From Isoperla grammatica (Eukaryota > Arthropoda > Insecta > Plecoptera > Perlodidae): 64,000 bases of DNA. The translations under genes were made by a program, and so were the position numbers. Location of the stretch: positions 37,603,398 through 37,667,397 of the forward strand of contig OX246743.1 of NCBI GenBank assembly GCA_945910005.1, given 5' to 3'. Below the pieces are notes generated by a model. That model had not been told where the DNA came from and searched no databases. It was given only the letters and a program-made list of their open reading frames with translations. How positions within the stretch are numbered: the first letter of the stretch is position 1; the number at the start of each line of letters is the position of its first letter. This document shows positions 23,049 to 35,837 of the stretch, in pieces.

Positions 23049-26000
23049 GATAGTCCAGCATCAAAGTGTCGAAAATCATAGACCTGTGCAATTTCGAGGA
23101 AAGAGTATAGCACCATATACCAATGTGTTCATGAGGTTTTACAGTATTTAGCGCACTTTGGTGCCAGAGCGATATCCGCGACTGGGGGCGGGGGCGGTGC
23201 CCCCAATTTTGACTACACTTTGCATTGAATATCGCTCAATTACGGCCAAACGGTTGGTCTGACAACGAAAATGATGATTATAAAATATATTTGTGTGTAA
23301 TTGATAAATATTTCCTTGTCACAATTATTCATGTACGGTACATATTGCGAAAGTTATCGTCAATTAAGTATAAAATTAATATATTCTCAATATATAAAAC
23401 CATGGGACAACTATATATTATCGAAGCATTACAAACACATTCATACACGTATAAAAATGTCAGAGTGTTGCCATATCGGTGATTTTTTTTCATAATTTTA
23501 TCTTTAAGCGATTGGTATTAGTGAAGTATTAAAGACAAGAATGCGTGGGGCTTTTGTGCGCCCGCTAAACACAGGTGTAATGCATAGAAGCATTGGCAAT
23601 CATAATATTGTACTATTTCGAAAGAAAAGTACATTTATATCTTCGTTTTAGCTTGTAAAATAATAATTTGGATGGTGCCAAGCTCCAAAATTAGGCGTTT
23701 ACAAGTTATACATAAAAAACAAAATGGCCGACTCTCATGACGTTTTTCCTATTTATCTTCACAATCGTGCATTTTTTGGCAAAACTTAATAAGACAAAAA
23801 TTGTTGCTAGTAACATTCTACACACATATAATACTTGGATATTTTCATAGGAAGTACTACTTACGTACAAATTTAATTTTTGTATGTGTGCATCTGAACT
23901 CAAATGTACAAAACTTGGCTCCCGTTCGCTTCTTGATGAAGCAACTGGGACCTACGAGAGTGTTCTTAATATCTTCTTTTAAGCTCATCAAATAATAATA
24001 TTGATGGTGTCAAGCTCCAATGATAGTCGTTTACGAGTTGCATGTGAAAAACAAAATGGCTGTCACTTCAGGTGGTTTTGGCAATTTATCTTCATAACCG
24101 TACTATTTATGACAAAATCTAACATGACAAAAAATATTCCTTGTAAAATTCTACATACAATTCATATTCAGGTATTTTCATATGATTTACCATTTATCTA
24201 CAAATTTAGATTTGTGTATGTTAATCTGTACTCAAATGTACAAGCATTGGCTCCCCTGGGCTACCTAATGAAGCAAGTACGGACTATAGGAGTGGGCTCA
24301 ATCTCTTCCTTTTAACTTATAGAATAATAATTTCGATGGTGCCAAACTCAAGTATTAGGCGTTCAAGAGAAACACGTAAAAAAAAAGAAACATTTTAGTA
24401 CTAATTAACATGGAGAAATTTTAATTTTTAGGTTAATAGTAAGTCCTATAGAAATATGTAAATATCATATGTGTGTACAATTTTACAAGAACTAATTTTT
24501 GTCATATTAAATTTTGTCATAAAACATACGGTTATGACGGTAAATTGGAAAAACTACCTATAGTGGTGGCCATTTTGTATTTTACGTGTAACTCGATAAT
24601 GCCCCATATTTAAGGTAGGCACCATCACAATTATTACTTTATAAGCTATAAAGAAGAGATTGAGCCCACTTCTATACTTGCTTCATCAAACAACCGACGG
24701 ATGTACATCTGAATACACCCTATTGGCGGGCATTTTGTTTTTTGCGTGTTTCTCTTGAACGCCTAGTACTTGAGTTTCGCACCATCAAAATTATTATTCT
24801 ATAAGCTAAAAGGAAGAGATTGAGCCCACTCCCATAGTCCATACTTGCTTCATCAAGTAGCCCAGGGGAGCCAATGCTTGTACATTTGAGTACAGATTAA
24901 CATACACAAATCTAAATTTGTAGGTAAATGGTAAATCATATGAAAATACCTGAATATGAATTGTATGTAGAATTTTACAAGGAGTATTTTTTGTCATGTT
25001 AGATTTTGTCATAAATAGTACTGTTATGAAGATAAATTGCCAAACCCACCTGAAGTGACAGCCATTTTGTTTTTCACATGCAACTCGTAAACGCCTATCA
25101 TTGGAGCTTGGCACCATCAATATTATTATTTGATGAGCTTAAAAGAAGATAATAAGACCACTCCCGTAGGTCACAGTTGCTTCATCAAGAAGCGAACGGG
25201 AGCCAAGTTTTGTACATTTGAGTTCAGATGCACACATACAAAAATTAAATTTGTACGTAAGTAGTACTTTCTATGAAAATATCCAAGTATTATAAGTGTG
25301 TAGAATGTTACTAGCAACAATTTTTGTCATATTAAGTTTTGCCAAAAAATGCAGGATTGTGAAGATAAATAGGAAAAACCTCATGAGAGTCGGCCATTTT
25401 GTTTTTTATGTATAACTGGTAAACGCCTAATTTTGGAGATTAGCACCATCCAAATTATTATTTCACAAGCTAAAACGAAGATATAAGTGTACTTTTCTTT
25501 CGAAATAGTACAATATTATGATTGCCAATGCTTCTATGCATTACACCTGTGTTTAGCGGGCGCACAAAAGCCCCACGCATTCTTGTCTTTAATACTTCAC
25601 TTATAACAATCGCTTGAAGATAAAATTATGAAAAAAAATCACCGATATGACAACACTCCGACATTTTTATACGTGTATGAATTTGTTTGTAATTTTTTGA
25701 TAATATATGTTTGTCCCATGGTTTTAAATATTGAGAATATATTAATTTTATACTTAATTGACGATAACTTTCGCACTATGTATCGTACATGAATAATTGT
25801 GACAAGGAAATATTTATCAATTAAACACAAATATATTTCATTTCCTCATTTTCGTTGTCAGACCAACCGTTTGGCCGTAATTGAGCGATATTCAATGCAA
25901 TGCGTAGTCAAAATTGGGGGCACCGCCCCCGCCCCCAGTCGCGGATATCGCTCTGGCACCAAAGTGCGCTAAATACTGTGAAACCTTATGAACACATTGG

Positions 26001-26063
26001 TATAATATGGTGCTATACTCTTTCCTCGAAATTGCACAGGATTCCATTTGATGCTGGACTATG
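23049..26063. repeat. 3-kb palindrome with arms over 1.2 kb
   Basis: Sequence from 23049 (TAGTCCAGCATCAAA) inward is matched in inverted order from 26063 (TTTGATGCTGGACTA) inward. Matching landmarks are GGTGCCCCCAATTTTGACTA at both ends and GAAGCAA-type segments nearer the centre. Each arm contains degenerate subunits of about 330-360 bp starting GATGGTGCCAAGCTCC. The centre (about 24390-24730) has a further minus-orientation partial subunit. Mirror-image open frames (24001-24315 plus, 24806-25120 minus) are part of the repeat and not genes. Confidence 0.85.
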
Positions 26064-26119
26064 AATAGCATTTTCTATATCACGCTACCTTTTTATTATT
26101 ATTATTATTATTGAGTTTC

Positions 26120-26865
26120 ACGTCTACAACCGCCAGTTGCGTGCACGCTGTTTCAACTAAAGAAAACAGATACCTACACTCATGCTGTCATATAACATTC
26201 TAATATTCAACCGCCAGTTGCGTGCATGCTGTTTCAACTAAAGTAAACCGATACATACACTCATGCTGTCATATTACATTCTATACCCAACCGCCAGTTG
26301 CGTGCACGCTGTTTCAACTAAAGTAAACAGATACCTACACACATGCTGTCATCATACATTCTTAAACTCAACCGCCAGTTGCGTGCATGCTGTTTCTACT
26401 CAAGTAAACAGATACCTACACTCATGCGGTCATATTCATTCTTATACTCAACTGCCAGTGGCGTGCACGCTGTTTCAACTAAAGTTAACAGATAACTATA
26501 CTCATGCCGTAACTCACGTGTCATATTACATTCTTATACTTAACCACCAGTTGCGTGCATGCTGTTTCAACAAAAGTACAAAAGTAAACAAATACCTACA
26601 CTCATGCTGTCATATAACATTCTAATATTCAACCGCCAGTTGCGTGCATGCTGTTTCAACTAAAGTAAACCGATACATTCACTCAAGCTGTGTCATATTA
26701 CATTCTTATACCCAACCGCCAATTGCGTGCACGCTGTTTCAACTAAAGTGAATAGATACCTACACTCATGCTGTCATAATACATTCTTATACACAACCGC
26801 CAGTTGTGTGCACGCTGTTTCAACTAAAGGAAACAGATAACTACACTCATGCTGTCATTTTACAA
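26120..26865 (+). repeat. Minisatellite of about 83 bp, nine copies
   Basis: Units begin ACCGCCAGTTGCGTGCA(C/T)G and continue CTGTTTCAACTAAAGTAAAC then ACACTCATGCTGTCAT. Starts are near 26130, 26211, 26289, 26370, 26448, 26545, 26630, 26716 and 26799. It abuts the large palindrome through an ATT microsatellite (26092-26112). Confidence 0.9.
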
Positions 26866-26984
26866 GTCAAAAAAGGTTGGGTACCACTACTCTAATGCAT
26901 GACTATCTCAACTTACCCACAATTAAATATGACCAAAACAAAAGAAATTATTTACCGAATGTCTGCTTTTCTTGTGATTTTGGG

Positions 26985-29300
26985 ACTGGAGTCCAAGGCC
27001 CAGTCCCAAGGCTAGGGGGGAAGATGCGAACTACCACTACGAGGCTACTGCAGCAGCGGTACTGCCGACCACCCTTTCCCAAGACTAGCGGGGAAGATGT
27101 GAACTACGAGTACTACTGTGTAACTACTACAGCAGCGGTATACTGCCAACCACCTCGCCTCGTGAAGTGTCTCCCACCAGCGAGTGGTACTCCCGCAAGC
27201 AGAAGTAGGTAAGCTGATGGTGTTGTATACGACACTCTAATAACGTACCTTAAGATATTGACTACGCTGACCATGCTATAGATACATCATAAAAATTATC
27301 TTTGTACATAATCAATTATTTATCTAGGTAAAGGTACATAATATGTATAGTGAAGGCTATAACAGTTTAGCAGACAAGCATATTTAGTAGTTGCTATATA
27401 ACTTATGGCTCCCTACTTTGAGCTCAACTTGGCGGAAGTCAAAACATTAATGTTTTCCTCTATTATTGGCAGAAGACGCAGACTTCGAGGCTATCGCAGC
27501 AGCAGAATTCTCCAAACCACCTCGCCTCGTGAAGTGTCTCCCACCAGCGAGCGGTACTCCCGCAAGCAGAACTAGGTAAGCTGATGGTGTTGCATTCGAG
27601 ACTCTAATAATGTAGCTAAAGAAATTGACCATAAATAGAATAGATGTTTATTCTTTTGCAAGGTACATGGTACATTGTTAAACTCTTTGTAAAAAGAGCG
27701 AATAAATTTATAATGTAATTAAAACTAGTTACTAGACTAAACTACTACATGGCAGTGAGTAAAAACTAAAGACTAAAAACTAAAAACAGAATATGCTGCA
27801 ATGTACCGTTTACTAAGGTTTTAAGGTTAGTGAAGTGATAACATTCCTATGTATATACATAGTTATACAAATAATACCCTAGTATAGTGCCAGTACACAG
27901 GATGAGGTAGTATTGTATCAACGTGCTACTTGAAATTGACTACGCTGAACACGCTATAGATACGTCATAAAAATGATCTGTGTACAGGTATAATCAATTA
28001 TACTTATCAAGGTATTGATACATAATAATTAGGGATGCACACGATTATCGATATTATCGTTCGATATTCGATATGCAATAAAATTTCGATAATCGATAAT
28101 GCAAATATTATCGAATGGTCTGATTTCTAAAAAAGCGGGTTCGTAAAGCATTATTTCGTTCTTCTCGGACCTTTCTAGTATTGAAATACTCAAAGATACC
28201 GCCAAAATACTAGGCCTCGGGCCTCGTAAAATGTGATTATACTCTCAGAGTGTCACGTCAGATGTGTCCAAGTAATGTTGCCATATCGTTATGTGCTCGA
28301 TTAGGCGACATATCACTGAAACTGTAAAAGATTGCTTCAATTTTGTAAATTTATTATCGTTCGATATTATCGATCGATAATGCAGTCATCTTTCGATTAT
28401 CGATAGTTTTTATTTTATCGATGTGCATCCCTAATAATAATATATATAGTGAAGGCTATAATATTTTAGCAGACAAGCATATTTAGTAGTAGCTATATAA
28501 CCTATGGCTCCCTACTTTGAGCTCAACTTGAAGGAAGTCAAAACATTAATATTTTCCTCTATTATTGACAGAGGACCCAGACTTCGAGGCTATCGCAGCA
28601 GCAGTTTTCCAAACCGCTTCGCCTCGTGAAGTGTCTCCCACCAGCGAGCGGTACTCCCGCAAGCAGAACTAGGTAAGCTGATGGTATTGTATATGACACA
28701 TAATGTCCATAAAGATACTCAAAGACAGTGTGGTATAGATCTTCAAACGAAAATAGATAAAAGTTAAAAGTATTAATGATACGATTAACCAGAGATTCAA
28801 ACACTGGTATCCCATTTACATTTTGTACATGATCATAAGCAGATGTTCTGTTTTTGTTCAAATCATGTCAGCACTTTCTTATTTAACATTATGTATGGTA
28901 AATATGTAACTGTTTTCACAAAATAAAGTAGGCCTACCAATGATTGCATTTGAGTGCGCTGTAGATACATCATAAAAATGATCTGTGTATAGGTATAATC
29001 AATGTTTATCTAGGTATAGGTACATCATATTATGTTTAGTGAAGGCCGTAACAGTTTAGCAAACAAGCATATTTAGTAGTTGCTATATAACCTATGACTC
29101 CCTACTTTGAGCTCAACTTGAAGGAAGTCAAAACATTAATGTTTTCCTCTATTATTGGCAGAAGACGCAGACTTCGAGGCTATTGCAGCAGCAGTTCTCC
29201 AAACCACCTCGCCTCATGAAGTGTCTTCCAACAGCGAGTGGTACTCCCGCAAGCAGAACTAGGTAAGCTGATGGTGTTGTATACGACACTCTGATAATGT
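26985..29300 (+). repeat. Tandem segmental duplication with exon-like cassettes
   Basis: Four related copies carry a cassette of about 101-103 bp: 27473-27575, 28572-28672, 29162-29262, and a more divergent one ending at 27208. Each clear cassette is bounded by ATTATTGGCAG or ATTATTGACAG on the left and AGAACTAG followed by GTAAGCTGATGG on the right, i.e. consensus splice sites. The flanking intron-like DNA is also duplicated (CCTACTTTGAGCTCAACTTG). An open frame in the 101-bp copies reads FEAIAAAV then VS.(T/N)SE(R/W)YSRKQN and ends in TAG at the cassette edge. The 103-bp copy needs a different frame. Whether it is coding or a spliced non-coding transcript is unresolved. Confidence 0.6.
28030..28433. 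mobile_element. hAT-like MITE, 404 bp
   Basis: Ends are TAGGGATGCACACGAT and ATCGATGTGCATCCCTA. A perfect 8-bp duplication, ATAATAAT, flanks it (28022-28029 and 28434-28441). The interior is rich in TATCGAT words. It is present in only one of the duplicated cassette units, so it inserted after the duplication. Confidence 0.88.
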
Positions 29301-29679
29301 AGCAAAAGATATTGTATAAAAGATACGTTTATATGGAAAAATATAAAATTTTACGGTATTACCACTCTATTTTTAAAATTCAATGTGGTAGTGTGTTTTG
29401 GTTAGTTTTTTAACCTTGAGAAATAAAAAATAAAAATGTTATTCCATTAAATGTTCTTTTCCCACATTTTGCAACCAACAAAATAAAAAAAATACATCAT
29501 GTATTAAAATGGAAATAAACAATTCTATAATTATTATAATATTATATTGTATCAGTATCACAATCATTTCTGTAGACAAAAAATTATTTTGAAAGTAATG
29601 ATAGTGCCACTAGTTTGGAATAAGCCACCTAGCAAACAATCTTGACATGAAACTAAAACATTATTTTTCATTATTGCAG
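29301..29679. other. AT-rich spacer before the 56-bp array
   Basis: No gene seen. It ends with TTTTTCATTATTGCAG, a good 3' splice site immediately before the array block. Confidence 0.4.
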
Positions 29680-31147
29680 GACCAGTAAGAAGATCAGGCG
29701 ATTTCAGGACAGCAGGCAGGCGCAAGAAGACGGCAGAATATTACTCCAGCACTGCTCACAAGAGAAGACAGCTGTAGAACCAAAGAAGGCACCCTATAAC
29801 TCCAGCACGTTGCTCACAACAGAAGACAGCTGTAGAACAAAAGACAGGTACAAGAGGAAGGAAGGTTATGACTTCAGCACTGCTCACAAGAGAAGACAGC
29901 TGTAGAACCAAAGAAGGCAGCCTATAACTTTAGCACTGCTCACAAAAAAAGACAGATGTAGAACCAAAGACAGATGCAAGAGGAAGACAGCTTATGACTC
30001 AAGCACTGCTCACAAGAGAAGACAGCTGTAGAACCAAAGAAGGCAGCCTATAACTCCAGTACTGCTCACACGAAAAGACAGCTGTAGAACCAAAGAAGGC
30101 AGCCTATAACTCCAGCACTGCTCACACGAGAAGACAGCTGTAGAACCAAAGAAGGCAGCCTATAACTCCAGCACTGCTCACAAGAGAAGACAGCTGTAGA
30201 ACCAAAGAAGGCAGCCTATAACTCCAGCACTGCTCACACGAGAAGACAGCTGTAGAACCAAAGAAGGCAGCCTATAACTCCAGCACTGCTCACACGAGAA
30301 GACAGCTGTAGAACCAAAGAAGGCAGCCTATAACTCCAGCACTGCTCACAAGAGAAGGCAGCTGTAGAACCAAAGAAGGCAGCCTATAACTCCAGCACTG
30401 CTCTCACGAGAAGACGGCTGTAGAACCAAATACAGGTGCAAGAGGAAGGCAGCTTATGACTCAAGCACTGCTCACAAGAGAAGACAGCTGTAGAACCAAA
30501 GAAGGCACCCTATAACTCCAGCACTGCTCTCACGAGAAGACGGCTGTAGAACCAAATACAGGTGCAAGAGGAAGGCAGCTTATGACTCAAGCACTGCTCA
30601 CAAGAGAAGACAGCTGTAGAACCAAAGAAGGCACCCTATAACTCCAGCACTGCTCACAAGAGAAGACAGCTGTAGAACCAAAGACAGGTGCAAGAGGAAG
30701 GCAGCTTATGACTCCAGTTGCACTGCTCACAAGAGAAGACAGCTGTAGAACCAAAGACAGGTGCAAGAGGAAGGCAGCTTATGACTCCAGTTGCACTGCT
30801 CACAAGAGAAGACAGCTGTAGAACCAAAGAAGGCACCCTATAACTCCAGCACTGCTCACAAGAGAAGACAGCTGTAGAACCAAAGACAGGTGCAAGAGGA
30901 AGGCAGCTTATGACTCCAGTTGCACTGCTCACAAGAGAAGAACGCTGTAGAACCAAAGGCAGATGCAAGAGGTAGGCAGCTTATGACTTCAGTTGCACCG
31001 CTCACAAGAGAAGACAGGTGTAGAACCAAATACAGGCAACTACAGGATTCACACAGACACACACGCAAGAGGAAGGGAACTTCGAGGGATCATTGGCTCA
31101 TCTCAGCTCTCCTATCAAACACACGGCACATTGAAGAGAAATACTAG
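29680..31147 (+). ncRNA. Candidate spliced exon made of a 56-bp tandem array
   Basis: A 1,468-bp block is bounded by TTATTGCAG on the left and TACTAG followed by GTAAGCGG on the right, the same edge style as the cassettes upstream. Inside are roughly two dozen units of AGAAGACAGCTGTAGAACCA plus AGAAGGCA(G/C)CCTATAACTCC and CACTGCTCACAAG. A unit length of 56 shifts the frame at each repeat and two of the three frames contain stops, so it is unlikely to be coding. GAAGA-rich units resemble exonic splicing enhancers. I infer a long non-coding RNA or UTR exon; it could also be plain minisatellite. Confidence 0.4.
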
Positions 31148-31798
31148 GTAAGCGGTCGTCAGAACTACTTCATTTCTTGTGTAGCCCCTCCCACCTATTT
31201 TGCTAACCCATGTGTACATCCACTTGCATGGGATGTCTTCCCCCATAGCCATAGTTTTCCCAATCCAAGTCTTGCTTGGTTGTCCTGGCCCAATCTATGT
31301 CTTCACTCGTCTCGCCAATCGAGCTCAGTATTTAGGTCTAGTATTATTCATGTGTCCCTTTAAAGAGCGGTCATAAAAGGAACGTTTTAAAATGTTGTAT
31401 TGTTCATTTAAAACTTTCTCAATTAAAAGGTACTTGGTACAAAAACAGGTTGTTACTTGAAAAGTTCACTAAAAATGGAATGTGTTCATTTAACTCATTA
31501 ATTTATTGACTATCCTATTCAGTTACACATACAACTGATTTACTTAAGACAATAAATATAACTATGTATACAAATGATAATGGAAAATCATAAAATAGCA
31601 AGACTAACAAAACTAACAAACTATACGTACTGCATTATTGGCAAAATAACAAAAAAAATTAATTGAGAAAGAAACAAATTCTGTATAAATTTAAATATGA
31701 GAAACAAAATATATATATATAACAGAAATAAACCCATAAATAAAAGATCGTTCCCCCCAAGTACGCCTGTAACAACACGTGTTATCTCTGGGTTCCAG
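31148..31798. other. Intron-like AT-rich spacer
   Basis: Begins at a consensus donor after the array and ends at CTCTGGGTTCCAG. Nothing else is recognised apart from a short TA run near 31711. Confidence 0.35.
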
Positions 31799-31889
31799 TG
31801 GCCGTTCGAGCGTCCTCAGGCAACAGTTCTCCAAGCTGGGGCATCGCGAGGGACTACGATATAAGCGGCCTCGTCTTGCAACTCTACAG
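31799..31889 (+). other. Exon-like segment, 91 bp
   Basis: Bounded by GGGTTCCAG and by CTCTACAG followed by GTGAGTTT. It is GC-richer than its surroundings and open in one frame (SSVLRQQFSKLGHREGLRYK). No homologue recognised. It may belong with the cassette and array transcript. Confidence 0.3.
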
Positions 31890-34800
31890 GTGAGTTTCAA
31901 CACACAAAGCCCAACTGTGGGGAGGCGTAACAAGTGCACAGAGAGCGTTGCGAGCGATCCGGCCAACAGTCGCTGAATATTGGATACACACAACTTTCAA
32001 CAATTAGAATTTGCAAGTCATTGAGAAATTATTTGACTTCTTTTGAATCTAAGTATATTTTTCCAATAATAATAAGTGCACTGGCTGCTAGAGAGGTTTT
32101 TTGTTACTTCTATATCAGGCAGTGCTCAGTGGCCGGAACGCAGCTGTAGTCGTTTGTTGTACGCTTCCCCATACTATTACCAACACCTCACATTGTCAGT
32201 CCGAACTAATTGGGCTTTACACGGTAAGCTTGACACAGAAGCGCCACTATAGTACTGCAAGACAATGAGACATGATAAAATCATGGACTTATAATAGCAA
32301 CATAAAATATTAGATCAATGGGCATTTGGAGCCATATTAACAAGCAAGGGGAATAATCATGCAATAATAAATGTTATATAATTTAATGGTATTTCCTGCA
32401 AACAGCTGATCGTCTGTTCTACTCACTGTTTTGTATATGTATTCTGTTGCGAGATTGATTATGTACGTAGTAGCCTACACAGGCTACACATGATTTGATT
32501 ATTTATCTGTAAGTTCCTGTTTTGTTTTTTACAAATAGTATGTATTTGATAGTTAATTTCCATTTTTAAAATACATCGTTTTGACATGTGAATCACCTTA
32601 AATATGGCAAAACCCTATGGCGTACGTAAGTACATGAAAAAAACCTAAAACCAGTTCGACCGTCAGTATGAATCCTTAGATGAATTCGTGGCTTTTAGTT
32701 CAAGAAGTTCAAAAGGTTAGGGGGGGGGGGGGGTGTTGACCTTGAACCACAATAACAGCCGATCAGCTGTTCGCAAGCTTTACAAATTTAATTTAGTATT
32801 ACGTAATGACTAATGAGTAATGTCTAATGAGGTTCAATTGCCTTGTCTTGATATTGTAATAAAATAACAAACACACCTCATTACTATTAATTACGAGGTT
32901 GAATAGTTGGGATAATCCAGAATCTTGGGAAAAGCGGAGATTGGTAAACCTAGGTACTACTGTACTTGCAGACCTTGGGATAAAATGTTTTTTAATACTG
33001 TACTGGCAAGCATATAAGAATCAACCTTGTCAATGCTAATTTGTTACATTGTTTGTGTTGTAGATGGGACCGCGTCATGTCGACTGCAGATAGAACCGCA
33101 CCAAGTCGACTGCAGATACAACGCACCAAGTCGACTGGAGCCCCAACCAGATCTCCACGGATCCCGAGCAATGGAGCAATGGTTCTATGTCCATATTTTC
33201 AGAGATGTGCAAAAATGGTGTTTTAGAGAATTGACCTTCACGTCTTAAAAACGAAAAATCGCGATTACGTACTTAAAACCGCCGGTTTTAAACAAAAAAA
33301 GTTGATTTTTTTCTTGTTAAGCAGAAAATCAGAATAGGAGATACGGATTATCCAATTTCTCGTCGGCTCAAACTCGAATCACTTCCCTGCTCACTCTGTA
33401 CGGCCGCTGACTCTTTGCTTGTCACTATCATCAGCCACTATGCAAGTATACTCTCTTGAAGGTATCATTTGACATTTCAAATAAAAAGCTAAACCAAAAA
33501 CCTCTTTTAGTTGGGAGCGGGGGGGGGGGGGGGGGGGAGTTAAATGTAACGTTAAACGTCATTTTAAAAACGAGGATGAACATGTAGGATTTTAAATCTT
33601 TCTATACCTATTTTTGAGCAGATAAAGTAACCGAAAACTATTCGAAATAAATTCTGTGATTTGTAAAAGGATTTTAAGATTAAAAAAATGAAATTATCAT
33701 GTTTTTTTTCGAATTTTGACTGTAGGCCTATACAAAACCAAAATTTGAGACCAAAATAAAATAAGCTTCTCTTAGAAATATTGAAAAATAGATTTGTTTC
33801 CAGCTTACACATCTTTTCATATTTTTGTCTCTCAAATGCAAGACAAACTAGAAATTAATCACATTTCTGGGACATATTTAAATTCCCTTGTTTTGAATGT
33901 TTTTTTTGCAAGAATGAATTTTGAAACGTCTCTAATAAAAGTACCATTCATAAGATTTAGACAAAGAAAAAAACGCAATGGTTTTCATCTAAACATTACA
34001 TTTTTTTAAACAGACTTAAGTCCTATTTCATTTTAATAAAATCCAAAAATTGGTGTCCTCACATGTGAAAATGGGGTTTGAGGGTTAAAGGCTTTTTCCA
34101 TCCCGAATCAAGATGATATTGACAAGCATAGCTTTAACATTTGCATTTTCTCATTTTGCGGCAGGTGTAACAGTTTTCTTTTTGAGCTCATATTCATGAA
34201 TAAAGTTATCTAATTTTAGAGCAAGTTTAAAGTTATCCAATTTTTAGAGTGAGTTTAAAATTTCGCTTGCTAATTCCCGTTTTAAGTAGGAGTGACTTCA
34301 GATACCCGGAAACCGGATTGGAACCGGTTTTATCGAGATCCGGATCTGACTTTTCAAAACGGTCGATTTGTTTTGTTCAAAATTTGCATGTAGAATATTG
34401 ATAGGTAGAGCCCCGTATAATTCGCGATCACGAAATCATATGATTGTTCTGAATAGTATTGTTTAATTCTATAAAATGTCGGTGTTTATTAGCGAGGAGT
34501 CCAAAAATAAAAAAATTAAAGCGTGAAATTTGTATTATAACTACCGGTACACAAATAGCGGAATCTCTTGTTTTACGCAAAATAACCATGGAATCTCGCA
34601 AAACTGCGTCTGAGTTCCCATTTAACAGTGTACATTTTTATGGAGATCGAACAAAAAGTCGTTGTTTTTTAAAATTAATGAATTTTGGCTGAAATGAAAT
34701 AAACTTTGGACATTTTTCTATAGTGGGGATAAGATTAAAGTCCCCCACTGAAAATCAGTTTCATTACTGAGTGGGTACGCTCTAAATGTGAATTTATTTA

Positions 34801-35226
34801 ATATTTATTTCGCAAACTCGTTTTACTTTGCGCGAACGTGTGTAATAGGCCTGGCACGTGTAGTTCGTAGATTGTATCTTACATTGTATCACTCTACTGC
34901 CTGCTAAAAATAATAACACCGAAATTGTTGATTTTAAAACGAAATTTAGAAAAAATAAACCCACTTTCACGGGGCTCTATTGGTTGCACGTCCACTAATT
35001 TCTTTCGTAATTTGCCTTGAACTTGATTATATTCGTAAAATATATAAAGTGTTTCCGGTTACCACACGTCTTGCATAGAATACGTATTTAATTTTCCTTA
35101 GTCATTTTGTAATGAAAAATCATAAAATGAATAAAATCTATGATAGTTGGCGAGTTATGTATTAAAACTTGTTGTAGGCTTTTGCGGTCCTAGTCACTAT
35201 TAGTAATTCTTGGCTGTCGGGTGTCA
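31890..35226. other. Gene-poor stretch with dispersed repeat
   Basis: No supported gene. G runs lie at 32719-32732 and 33519-33537. The segment 33085-33270 repeats 18580-18760 (dispersed repeat copy 2). A segment at 34740-34800 resembles 14945-15005. Short frames at 33564-34009 and 34459-34692 show no domains. Confidence 0.45.
33085..33270 (+). repeat. Dispersed repeat, copy 2
   Basis: Contains AAGTCGACTGGAGCCCCAAC and AATGGTTCTATGTCCA, as in copy 1 at 18500-18800. It is preceded by a small internal triplication of the GTCGACTGCAGAT motif (33078-33115). Confidence 0.6.
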
Positions 35227-35338
35227 CCGCGTCCATCATTTATTGAAAACTGATGTTTCAGACTAATTACATAGTCGATCTTAAGATGGACTTTGTAATT
35301 AGTCTGAAACGTCAGTTTTCAATAAACGATGGACGCGG
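35227..35338. mobile_element. Short foldback MITE, 112 bp
   Basis: CCGCGTCCATCATTTATTG at the left pairs with CAATAAACGATGGACGCGG at the right, and the pairing continues inward through AGACTAATTAC...GTAATTAGTCT. The loop is tiny. No convincing target duplication. Confidence 0.75.
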
Positions 35339-35669
35339 AGTTATGTATTGTTTTGGAACCGGATTGAAACTGGATCTGCATTCAAGAACCAGATTCTAAT
35401 CTTTAGGCGTGAAGCCATTCCTAGTTATAAGACACAATTTCCTAATTTTGCCGCTAGTTCATAGGTTTAACTATAATACCGCAAAAATACACAAACAGAA
35501 ATTGGTCCTATTCAATTGCAAGTCAGGTGATTCGTGTGCCAACGGAATTCGGATGGATTAGTTTAAATTAAAAATAAAACGCGTATTTTGTTGTCACCAT
35601 TTTTGCACATCACTTGGTTTCATTTTTCTTCTTTCTCTCTCTTATCATCATCATCATCATCATCTCTCT

Positions 35670-35803
35670 CTGAACAGTGATGGGAGGTGGTGTGGAGGTG
35701 GGCTGGATGGACATGAGACTTGTCTTGTTGCCATGTAACCCCTCTCCATGCCGCAGCCAGCATGCAACACTCTAGCGCAGGGGCTCCCATCACTGTTCAC
35801 AGG
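35670..35803. repeat. Short inverted repeat
   Basis: TGAACAGTGATGGGAG at 35671 and CTCCCATCACTGTTCA near 35787-35802 are complementary. The stretch between carries no gene. It may be a MITE remnant. Confidence 0.55.
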
Positions 35804-35837
35804 TCCCATTTACTTGTGCTCTCTTCTCACATTTCTC

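Noticed and set aside
24001..25120. Two similar 104-codon frames on opposite strands
   Set aside because: They are mirror copies within the palindrome and lack any known domain.
26263..26625. Open frame of 120 codons
   Set aside because: It runs through the 83-bp minisatellite; the peptide simply repeats the unit.
22914..26888. A single hAT element spanning the palindrome and minisatellite
   Set aside because: The termini are only loosely alike and no 8-bp duplication was found, so the ends are not assigned to one element.
30654..31068. Overlapping minus-strand frames with repeated Ser/Cys/Leu peptides
   Set aside because: They are antisense to the 56-bp array and have no independent support.
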